Shown: one piece after another, positions 1-4,618 of the stretch
How the letters are laid out: each line of letters begins with the position of its first letter
Position numbering within the stretch: the stretch's first letter is position 1
Assembly: GCA_017536845.1 (NCBI GenBank)
Contig: JAFWCP010000067.1
Location: 1-6,719 of the forward strand
Direction of reading: 5' to 3'
Origin: Solobacterium sp.
GTDB taxonomy: Bacteria; Bacillota_I; Bacilli_A; Erysipelotrichales; Erysipelotrichaceae
Length of the DNA stretch: 6,719 nt
The notes under the pieces: generated by a model
Told to the model about the DNA's origin: nothing
The model's input: the letters and a program-made list of their open reading frames with translations, nothing else
Databases searched by the model: none
Program-made: the position numbers and the translations under genes

Positions 1-72
1 AAAAAAAACAACACCACCCACAATAAAAACTATCACTACAACAACAACTAACAAAAAATAAACAACAACAAA
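1..72. other. G-free A/C-rich low-complexity tract at the window edge
   Basis: The first 72 bases contain no G at all. They are dominated by A runs and AAC/ACA triplets with scattered T, whereas the sequence from 73 onward is normal GC-rich coding DNA. In the reading frame of the following deoC fragment, the tract holds a TAA at 49-51 and translates to a Lys/Asn/Thr-rich string with no resemblance to DeoC. The change is abrupt at about 70-75. I infer a contig-end or library artefact rather than biology, but a true rearrangement that truncates deoC cannot be excluded from the window alone. Confidence 0.75.
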
Positions 73-366
73 GCATGCGACGGCAGAAACCTCAAGGTCA
101 TCATTGAAACATGCCTGCTGAGCGAGGAGGAAAAGGACCGGGCCTGCAAGGATGCGGAAGCGGCAGGAGCTGATTTCGTCAAGACAAGCACCGGCTTCTC
201 CAAGGCCGGGGCAACCCCGGAGGATGTCCGTCTGATGCGGGCAAGCGTCAGTGAAAATGTCAAGGTCAAGGCAGCCGGCGGCGTCCGCAGCAAGGCTGAC
301 ATGGATGCCATGATCGAAGCAGATGCAGAAAGAATCGGCACCAGCAGCGGCATCACCCTGATGTAA
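73..366 (+). CDS. deoC: Deoxyribose-phosphate aldolase, C-terminal part only
   Basis: This is the 3' part of a class I aldolase gene. The enzyme reversibly cleaves 2-deoxyribose-5-phosphate to glyceraldehyde-3-phosphate and acetaldehyde in cytoplasmic deoxynucleoside catabolism. About 97 codons are readable out of a family length near 220, so the N-terminal half of the TIM barrel, including the family's proton-relay Asp, is missing. The diagnostic pieces are present: KVIIETCLL, then [10 protein letters not shown] with the Schiff-base lysine, then VKAAGGVR with the second active-site lysine, and finally the phosphate-binding IGTSSG near the C-terminus. It ends at TAA 364-366. Upstream of about 73 the homology stops abruptly at the G-free tract, which has an in-frame TAA at 49-51. 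The gene is therefore truncated in this window, either because the sequence ends there or because it is genuinely broken. The family call is secure; the 5' boundary is approximate. Confidence 0.93.
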   Translation, partial: ACDGRNLKVIIETCLLSEEEKDRACKDAEAAGADFVKTSTGFSKAGATPEDVRLMRASVSENVKVKAAGGVRSKADMDAMIEADAERIGTSSGITLM

Positions 367-383
367 TCAGCATTTATGCAGAA

Positions 384-417
384 CAGAAACCCGGCTGTCA
401 GTTCAGCCGGGTTTCTG
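384..417 (+). terminator. Hairpin terminator candidate after deoC
   Basis: A perfect 14-bp inverted repeat (arms 384-397 and 404-417, loop of 6 nt) lies 17 nt after the deoC stop. The arms read CAGAAACCCGGCTG and CAGCCGGGTTTCTG, the usual Bacillota form in which the A-rich foot of the left arm pairs with the T-rich foot of the right arm. The U tract is poor: GGGTTTCTGCTG rather than a run of T. The position between deoC and the rpsU promoter supports a terminator. A purely structural 3'-end role is also possible. Confidence 0.75.
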
Positions 418-464
418 CTGAGGAAGGACTGCAGAAAATCGTGCAAAACTGATGAATTTGCAAG

Positions 465-493
465 TTTACAAACACATGCCGCGATGATATAAT
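465..493 (+). promoter_or_regulatory. Strong housekeeping-sigma promoter for rpsU
   Basis: The -35 box TTTACA (465-470, one mismatch to TTGACA) is separated by exactly 17 bp from a consensus -10 TATAAT (488-493). The -10 is preceded by TG at 485-486, giving an extended -10. Transcription should start near 500, leaving a leader of only about 25 nt before rpsU, too short for an autoregulatory leader. The box quality suits a highly expressed ribosomal protein gene. Confidence 0.88.
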
Positions 494-512
494 TCTAGAC
501 GTTGCACAGAAG

Positions 513-517
513 GGAGG
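513..517 (+). promoter_or_regulatory. Shine-Dalgarno that fixes the rpsU GTG start
   Basis: GGAGG lies 7 nt before the GTG at 525, but only 1 nt before the in-frame GTG at 519. The spacing therefore selects 525 as the start, giving a protein that begins MPRVEVKE. Confidence 0.85.
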
Positions 518-524
518 GGTGAAA

Positions 525-707
525 GTGCCAAGAGTAGAAGTTAAAGAGAATGAAACTCTCGATGATGCGCTGCGCAGATTCAAGAGGGCGGTATCGAATG
601 CCGGAACCCTTGCCCAGGCGCGCAAGAAGGAGTTCTATCTCAAGCCCGGAGTCAGAAGAAGACTCAAGAGCGAAGAAGCGCGCAAGAAGAGAAGGAAAGG
701 CCGCTAA
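525..707 (+). CDS. rpsU: Small ribosomal subunit protein bS21
   Basis: A 60-residue, very basic protein that binds the platform of the 30S subunit near the 3' end of 16S rRNA and helps initiation. The family signature is clear: a short N-terminal strand ([20 protein letters not shown]), the helix with the [15 protein letters not shown] core, and an Arg/Lys-rich tail ending KKRRKGR. The length is normal for Bacillota (about 57-60). I chose the GTG at 525 because the Shine-Dalgarno is 7 nt upstream and the protein then starts at the usual MPRVEV-like N-terminus; an in-frame GTG at 519 would add only Met-Lys. It has its own strong promoter and is followed by a hairpin. This suggests it is transcribed both as a short message and, by read-through, with phoH and the genes beyond. 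Confidence 0.97.
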   Translation: MPRVEVKENETLDDALRRFKRAVSNAGTLAQARKKEFYLKPGVRRRLKSEEARKKRRKGR

Positions 708-736
708 GAAGGAGTGTCATGCACTTCTTTTTCTTT
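706..736 (+). terminator. Weak terminator or attenuator between rpsU and phoH
   Basis: Arms 706-716 (AAGAAGGAGTG) and 722-732 (CACTTCTTTTT) can form an 11-bp RNA stem with two G-U pairs and a 5-nt loop, starting inside the rpsU stop codon. The right arm runs into a T-rich stretch (TTTTTCTTT, 728-736). The stem is A-U rich, so termination is likely partial. That would let rpsU be expressed well above phoH and the downstream operon. This is inferred from base pairing only. Confidence 0.5.
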
Positions 737-767
737 CGCTTTCGCGGTAGAATATACATGAATTATC

Positions 768-774
768 AAAAGGA
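768..774 (+). promoter_or_regulatory. Shine-Dalgarno deciding the phoH TTG start
   Basis: AAAGGAG sits 9 nt before the TTG at 784. The first in-frame ATG (817) has no Shine-Dalgarno upstream of it, so the rare TTG is the better start. Confidence 0.75.
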
Positions 775-783
775 GAAACACCA

Positions 784-1749
784 TTGAGCACTGTAAAAAA
801 CATTTCCTATGATGACATGCTGGATGAAGAAGCTGCCAATCTGACGGGTCCGGGAGACTGCAACCTCCTGGCGCTTTCGGAGAGCCTCGGCGTTCCTGTA
901 TCATTCCGGGATCATTCTTTTCTTGTGCAGACGGTGGATGAGGATCTTTTCGCCTGCGCGAAAAATGCCCTGGATGCCCTCTACGGCCTGGCGCAGCAGC
1001 AGCGGGAGATCACTTCGGGTGATGTTGTCTATGCCGTCCGCAAGGCCCTGCGTCATGAACCGGTTTCCTTTTCATCATTTGCCTCAAGGATCATCGGCCG
1101 CACGGCTTCCGGAAAAACCGTCCGTCCCAAGACACAGGGCCAGCTGGAATTTGCCGGAGCCATGGAACAGAAGACCATCGTCTTTGCCATCGGGCCGGCC
1201 GGCACCGGGAAAACCTATCTTGCCGTCGTCCATGCTGTCTCATTGCTGAAAAAAGGGGAGATCAAGCGCATCGTTCTGACCCGGCCTGCCGTTGAAGCAG
1301 GGGAAAACCTTGGCTTCCTGCCGGGCGACCTGAAGGAAAAGGTCGACCCGTACCTGACGCCGCTGTACGATGCCTTATATGACTGCCTGGGCAGGGAACA
1401 GACGGAAAAGCTGATGGAGAGAGGCGTCATCGAAGTGGCGCCGCTGGCCTATATGCGCGGCAGAACGCTGAATGAAGCATGCGTCATCCTGGATGAAGCT
1501 CAGAATACAACGCCTTCGCAGATGAAGATGTTCCTGACCCGTCTGGGCTTCGGCTCACGGATGGTCATCACCGGTGATATCACCCAGATCGACCTGGATT
1601 ACCGCACGGTCAGCGGCCTGATCCAGGCGTCCGGACTGCTGAAGGATATCAGTGAAATCGCCATCTGCCGGCTGACGGCCGAAGATGTCGTCCGTCACCC
1701 GCTTGTACAGAAAATCATCGAGAAATATGAAGCCCTCAGAAAGGAATAG
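784..1749 (+). CDS. phoH: PhoH-family ATPase (PhoH/PhoL type)
   Basis: A 321-residue cytoplasmic P-loop ATPase, matching the usual length near 320. Residues 1 to about 110 form the small N-terminal region seen in PhoH/PhoL proteins. The PhoH ATPase domain follows, beginning with the characteristic KTQGQLEFAGAM segment (116-127). Walker A is GPAGTGKT (137-144) and Walker B with its acidic pair is VILDEAQN (234-241). The VLTRPAVEAGENLGFLPGDL block (164-183) and GDITQIDL (264-271) are also family hallmarks. The fold resembles the helicase core of superfamily 1. The gene stands immediately upstream of ybeY, 3 nt apart, an arrangement conserved widely, so a role in rRNA or RNA metabolism is inferred; the name phoH reflects phosphate regulation seen in E. 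coli and should not be taken as function here. Start is TTG at 784, chosen from the Shine-Dalgarno. The pgpH (yqfF) HD-domain gene that often lies between phoH and ybeY in Bacillota is absent. Confidence 0.96.
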   Translation: MSTVKNISYDDMLDEEAANLTGPGDCNLLALSESLGVPVSFRDHSFLVQTVDEDLFACAKNALDALYGLAQQQREITSGDVVYAVRKALRHEPVSFSSFASRIIGRTASGKTVRPKTQGQLEFAGAMEQKTIVFAIGPAGTGKTYLAVVHAVSLLKKGEIKRIVLTRPAVEAGENLGFLPGDLKEKVDPYLTPLYDALYDCLGREQTEKLMERGVIEVAPLAYMRGRTLNEACVILDEAQNTTPSQMKMFLTRLGFGSRMVITGDITQIDLDYRTVSGLIQASGLLKDISEIAICRLTAEDVVRHPLVQKIIEKYEALRKE

Positions 1750-1752
1750 AGT

Positions 1753-2214
1753 ATGGAAATCACTTTGATCAACAGAACCAATACGGACATCACCTGTTTT
1801 GAAACGTATTTTGACCGGATTGCGGCCAGCGCCGAAAAGACGCTGAACCTGCCTTCGACCTATACCATCAGCGTCAGTTTTGTCCGCAGCCGTGCCATTC
1901 ACGCCATCAACCGCGATTACCGCGGCATTGACAAGGCCACCGATGTCATTTCCTTTGCCATCCGTGATGAGATGGAAGAACTGGATGAGGATCTTGACGA
2001 GCTTGACCAGGACCTGGGGGATATCTTTATTAATATCAACTACGCTGCCCGGCAGGCAAAGGAATACGGCCATTCCTATGAGCGGGAAATCTGCTTCCTG
2101 TTTACCCATGGCCTGCTGCACTGCCTGGGCTATGACCATATGAATGAAGAAGACGAGAAGGTGATGTTTGCCCTGCAGGATCAGATTCTCGATCCGATTC
2201 TGCCCCGGGTATGA
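1753..2214 (+). CDS. ybeY: Endoribonuclease YbeY (rRNA maturation factor)
   Basis: A 153-residue metal-dependent single-strand endoribonuclease needed for 16S rRNA 3'-end maturation and 70S quality control. The zinc site HGLLHCLGYDH supplies His119, His123 and His129, matching the HGxLHxxGYDH signature. NRDYRGIDKATDVISF (53-68) is the conserved block with the basic pocket residue. Between them is a strongly acidic loop (about 73-91, mostly Glu/Asp, near-repeat ELDEDLDELDQDL) before the conserved LGDI. The length is normal. The ATG at 1753 follows an AAGGAA Shine-Dalgarno that overlaps the phoH stop, 3 nt upstream of the start, so translation is probably coupled to phoH. The last four bases are shared with the start of dgkA. 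Position 124 is Cys where Leu is common in the family; it is not a metal ligand. Confidence 0.97.
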   Translation: MEITLINRTNTDITCFETYFDRIAASAEKTLNLPSTYTISVSFVRSRAIHAINRDYRGIDKATDVISFAIRDEMEELDEDLDELDQDLGDIFININYAARQAKEYGHSYEREICFLFTHGLLHCLGYDHMNEEDEKVMFALQDQILDPILPRV

Positions 2215-2543
2215 AGAAATTCGCAGATGCCTTTCACGGCCTGCGTGACGGCTGGAACGACCGCGGCGTCAGGACGCAGATCCTGATGGTGCTTCCCGCC
2301 TGCACAGCCGGCTTCATCCTGCGGTTCAGCTTTGAAGAATGGCTTGCCGTACTGCTCTGCTTCGGGCTGGTCATCAGCCTGGAAATGATCAATACATGCA
2401 TTGAGAGGGTCTGTGACCTGATCACAGAAGAATACGATGAAAGAATCAGGCTGATCAAGGACCTTGCGGCAGGCGCTGTCCTGACGGCATCGCTGATCAG
2501 TTTCCTGATTGCGCTGATGATATTTATCAGGAGGTTTGTATGA
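2211..2543 (+). CDS. dgkA: Undecaprenol/diacylglycerol kinase family membrane protein
   Basis: A 110-residue integral membrane kinase. In Gram-positive bacteria this family phosphorylates undecaprenol with ATP, feeding the lipid carrier for peptidoglycan and other envelope polymers. Hydrophobic segments lie at about 24-40, 43-63 and 86-107, consistent with the three-helix fold. The catalytic signature SLEMINTCIERVCDLI (56-71) gives Glu58, Asn61 and Glu65, and KDLAAGAVL (83-91) gives the conserved Lys-Asp pair. At the N-terminal ExN-type motif the sequence reads NDRGVRTQ (16-23), with Asp where Glu is usual and Gln where His is common. Undecaprenol specificity is inferred from the lineage, not from a residue I can point to. 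The ATG at 2211 overlaps the ybeY TGA by 4 nt and has no convincing Shine-Dalgarno, so translation likely relies on termination-reinitiation. Confidence 0.92.
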   Translation: MKKFADAFHGLRDGWNDRGVRTQILMVLPACTAGFILRFSFEEWLAVLLCFGLVISLEMINTCIERVCDLITEEYDERIRLIKDLAAGAVLTASLISFLIALMIFIRRFV

Positions 2544-2941
2544 ACAGAGAAGAACTGATTGCCCGCGCTTTTGAGGCGATGAAAAATGCCTATGCGCCAT
2601 ATTCCAACTACCACGTCGGCGCCGCCCTGCTCACAAAGGATGGCCAGGTATGGCTGGGTGCCAACATTGAAAACAGTTCCTTCGGGGCAACCAACTGCGC
2701 GGAAAGAAGCGCTGTGTTTGCCGCTTATTCCAACGGCGTCCGCCGGGATGACATTGCCGCTCTGGCGATTGTCTCCGATGGCGACCGGATTGCTGCACCA
2801 TGCGGGATCTGCCGGCAGGTGCTTTCCGAACTGATGCCGATGGACGCGCCGGTCTGGCTGTCCAACGGCAGGGATCATTGCGATACCACGATCAGAGAAC
2901 TGCTGCCGATGGCCTTCGGCATGGAGGATGTCATTCGATGA
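2540..2941 (+). CDS. cdd: Cytidine deaminase
   Basis: A 133-residue homotetrameric-type zinc enzyme that deaminates cytidine and deoxycytidine to uridine and deoxyuridine in pyrimidine salvage. YAPYSNYHVGAALL (18-31) is the family N-terminal motif. NIEN (42-45) binds the ribose. TNCAERSAVF (51-60) supplies zinc ligand Cys53 and the proton-shuttling Glu55, and APCGICRQVL (86-95) supplies Cys88 and Cys91. The LLPMAFG near the C-terminus is also typical. The length matches the short Bacillus-type enzyme. The ATG at 2540 overlaps the dgkA stop by 4 nt and has a strong AGGAGG 5 nt upstream, so it can be translated well independently of dgkA. Its 3' end overlaps era. Its location between dgkA and era is standard in Bacillota. 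Confidence 0.97.
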   Translation: MNREELIARAFEAMKNAYAPYSNYHVGAALLTKDGQVWLGANIENSSFGATNCAERSAVFAAYSNGVRRDDIAALAIVSDGDRIAAPCGICRQVLSELMPMDAPVWLSNGRDHCDTTIRELLPMAFGMEDVIR

Positions 2942-3831
2942 GAAGCGGATTTGTCGCCCTGGCCGGCAGGCCAAACGCCGGCAAAAGCACCCTGATCAAC
3001 AGCCTGGTCAAGGAAAAAGTGGCTATTGTTTCTGACAAGCCGCAGACAACCAGGTCGGAAATCCGCGGCATTCTGACCACGGACGAAGGACAGATTGTCT
3101 TCACCGATACGCCCGGCATCCATAAACCAAAGTACCGGCTGGGAGCCCGTATGAACCAGGAAGCAGGCGACGTCATGATGGGCGTTGACCTGATCTACCT
3201 TGTCGTTGACGGCACCGTGCCTTTCTCCAGCGGGGATGAGTATGTCCTGCAGATGGTGAAAAACACCGGCCTGCCCGTATTCCTGATCCTGAACAAGTGC
3301 GACCGGATGGAAAAGGAAGGCATCATGGCCAACCTGCAGTCCTGGCAGAAGCGCTTTGACTTTGCCGAATACTTTCCCCTGTCTGCTCTGAAGCAAAGAC
3401 GCTATGAGGACCTGATAAAGACAACCCTGAAATACCTGCCGGAAGGAGATCTCCTTTATCCTGCGGATATGATTTCCGACGGGGCGGAAAACTTCCGCAT
3501 TGCCGAAATCATCCGTGAGAAGGTTCTGCTGTGCACCGAGCAGGAAGTGCCGCATGCCACAGGCGTCATCGTCGAAAACAAGGAATTCAACAAAGGCGCA
3601 GCCCATATCCAGGCGATGATCGTCGTCGAAAAGGATGGCCAGAAAAGCATCATCATCGGGAAACAGGGTTCCATGATCCGACGCATCGGCACCCTGGCCC
3701 GCAAGGACATCGAGAAGCTGCTGGGAAGAAGCGTTTATCTGGAACTGTTTGTCAGGGTAGAGGATGAGTGGCGCATGAAGGATGCCCGTATTTCCGAACT
3801 TGGCTACGGCGGCGCTTTCCGCGAATCATGA
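2938..3831 (+). CDS. era: GTPase Era, 30S ribosome assembly factor
   Basis: A 297-residue essential GTPase that binds the 3' end of 16S rRNA and assists 30S maturation. The GTPase domain has G1 GRPNAGKS (10-17), a G2 region at PQTTRSE (35-41), G3 DTPG (57-60, followed by IHKPK), G4 NKCD (119-122) and G5 SAL (149-151). The C-terminal KH domain follows, with the IAEIIREKVL linker (188-197) and the RNA-binding GKQG loop (241-244). The length is normal (about 300). The G1 fourth residue is Ala rather than the more common Val, a known variant. The ATG at 2938 overlaps the cdd stop (ATGA), with a GGAGG at 2923-2927 inside cdd about 10 nt upstream. Reading upstream in the same frame through cdd is open from 2800, but that extension does not match the family. 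It shares the operon with ybeY, which acts on the same rRNA end. Confidence 0.98.
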   Translation: MRSGFVALAGRPNAGKSTLINSLVKEKVAIVSDKPQTTRSEIRGILTTDEGQIVFTDTPGIHKPKYRLGARMNQEAGDVMMGVDLIYLVVDGTVPFSSGDEYVLQMVKNTGLPVFLILNKCDRMEKEGIMANLQSWQKRFDFAEYFPLSALKQRRYEDLIKTTLKYLPEGDLLYPADMISDGAENFRIAEIIREKVLLCTEQEVPHATGVIVENKEFNKGAAHIQAMIVVEKDGQKSIIIGKQGSMIRRIGTLARKDIEKLLGRSVYLELFVRVEDEWRMKDARISELGYGGAFRES

Positions 3832-4544
3832 ATGATACCGCGCAGGTGCTGATCCTGAAGCAGACCGACTACCGGGAAGCGGATGTCATCATCAATGCCC
3901 TTTCAAAAGAATACGGGAAGATTTCCTTTATCGCCCGCGGTGCCCGCCGTCCTTCCAGCAAAAACGCGGCGGCCCTATTGCCGGCGACGGAAGCACTGAT
4001 CCAGTTTGACTACAGCGAAAACCGCTCCATCTTCAGCCTGAAGACAGCCCGCACGCTGTCCCTGTTCCGCCATGTACACGAAAGCCTTGAAGTCATGGCG
4101 GCTGCCAACGTGGTCTGCGAAGCGGCTGATGTCCTGATACAGGAGGGTGATGCAGCCTGCTATGACAGGCTCAGGGAAGCACTCAACCGTCTGCAGGAAG
4201 GGCAGGACCACGCCACCGTAACAGTGTTATTCGTACTGTGGCTGATGCAGAATTTCGGCATTGCGCCGCATGTGGACGGCTGCCTGCAGTGCGGAAAGCC
4301 CAAAGCTGCATACCTTTCGGTCAAAGAAGGTGGGTTTCTCTGTTCGGCCTGTACGGATCAGATGACGCCGCTTGCGGATCTGTCCCGTTTCCGGCTTCTG
4401 GTCAAAGGAAATATGCTGCATGCCGACCAGGTGCTTGCTGCTGTGAAAGCACAGAAAAGCGACCTGGAAGCTGTCAGTGAGATCATCAGGATTCATACCG
4501 GTATGGAAATCCGGTCTTTTTCCTTCTATCTGAGGCTTTTTTGA
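3828..4544 (+). CDS. recO: DNA repair protein RecO
   Basis: A 238-residue recombination mediator that works with RecR (and RecF) to load RecA on SSB-coated single-stranded DNA. The N-terminal OB-fold (about 1-80) contains the family landmarks VLILKQTDYREADVII (7-22), YGKISFIARGARRPSS (29-44) and ALIQFDYSENRSIFSL (56-71). The C-terminal helical domain carries an apparent zinc site, CLQC (152-155) and CSAC (172-175). The length is normal. The ATG at 3828 overlaps the era TGA by 4 nt. An in-frame GTG at 3768 would add 20 residues buried in era with no family match. No Shine-Dalgarno precedes 3828, so coupling to era translation is likely. The stop codon adjoins the glyS promoter. Confidence 0.95.
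   Translation: MNDTAQVLILKQTDYREADVIINALSKEYGKISFIARGARRPSSKNAAALLPATEALIQFDYSENRSIFSLKTARTLSLFRHVHESLEVMAAANVVCEAADVLIQEGDAACYDRLREALNRLQEGQDHATVTVLFVLWLMQNFGIAPHVDGCLQCGKPKAAYLSVKEGGFLCSACTDQMTPLADLSRFRLLVKGNMLHADQVLAAVKAQKSDLEAVSEIIRIHTGMEIRSFSFYLRLF
4494..4522 (+). terminator. Possible weak terminator inside the recO 3' end
   Basis: ACCGG (4497-4501) can pair with CCGGT (4511-4515) across a 9-nt loop, and the right arm runs into CTTTTT (4516-4521). The 12-base palindrome CATACCGGTATG (4494-4505) overlaps the left arm and could compete. The stem is only 5 bp and lies within coding sequence, so termination would be inefficient at best. It is listed because glyS has its own promoter just downstream. 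Confidence 0.2.
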
Positions 4545-4546
4545 CA

Positions 4547-4575
4547 TTGAAATATACGCGAAAGAGTGCTATACT
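4547..4575 (+). promoter_or_regulatory. Housekeeping-sigma promoter for glyS (and dnaG)
   Basis: TTGAAA (4547-4552) is separated by 17 bp from TATACT (4570-4575), with TG at 4567-4568 giving an extended -10. Transcription should begin near 4582, leaving about 37 nt of leader. It begins 2 nt after the recO stop codon. The leader is too short for a T-box. dnaG follows glyS by 22 nt with no terminator that I can see, so it is probably on the same transcript. Confidence 0.82.
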
Positions 4576-4579
4576 CTTT
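4561..4579. repeat. Perfect inverted repeat spanning the glyS -10 box
   Basis: The arms AAAGAGT (4561-4567) and ACTCTTT (4573-4579) are exact 7-bp complements around a 5-nt centre. The -10 TATACT (4570-4575) lies within the centre and right arm. The position is that of an operator, but it may be chance in an AT-rich promoter; no second copy occurs in the window. Confidence 0.4.
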
Positions 4580-4604
4580 AAGATATCTATATAGTTATAA
4601 GATG

Positions 4605-4609
4605 GGAGG
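4605..4609 (+). promoter_or_regulatory. Shine-Dalgarno of glyS
   Basis: GGAGG, within GGGAGGG, lies 9 nt before the ATG at 4619 and confirms that start. Confidence 0.85.
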
Positions 4610-4618
4610 GTTATCGTC

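Noticed and set aside
1..72. AAC/ACA triplets as a functional tandem repeat or origin element
   Set aside because: There is no fixed unit or regular phasing, and the abrupt junction into truncated deoC points to an edge artefact rather than a repeat array.
48..446. Open frame of 132 codons on the minus strand near the left edge
   Set aside because: It runs antisense through deoC, the terminator hairpin and into the G-free tract, so it cannot be a real gene.
725..753. Separate promoter for phoH using TAGAAT (748-753)
   Set aside because: The -10 is acceptable, but the sequence 17 bp upstream (TTCTTT) is a poor -35 and there is no extended -10 TG. I do not regard it as supported.
1555..2139. 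Open frame of 194 codons on the minus strand
   Set aside because: It is antisense to phoH and ybeY and shows no recognisable domain or initiation signal.
2800..2937. Upstream extension of era (start at 2800)
   Set aside because: The frame is open, but the extra 46 residues overlap the zinc-site half of cdd and do not resemble any Era N-terminus. The ATG at 2938 gives the standard length.
2234..2974. Long open frame of 246 codons on the minus strand
   Set aside because: It lies antisense to dgkA, cdd and the start of era, all with clear family motifs. Its translation matches no family I recognise and it has no Shine-Dalgarno or promoter context; it is a by-product of GC-rich codon use.
3768..3827. 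Alternative GTG start for recO, 20 codons upstream
   Set aside because: It is embedded in the era KH-domain coding region, and the added residues are not RecO-like. The ATG at 3828 gives the normal N-terminus and a 4-nt overlap like the preceding genes.
4541..4575. Perfect TTGACA (4541-4546) as the glyS -35 box
   Set aside because: Its distance to the -10 TATACT is 23 bp, too long. TTGAAA at 4547-4552 gives the ideal 17 bp.
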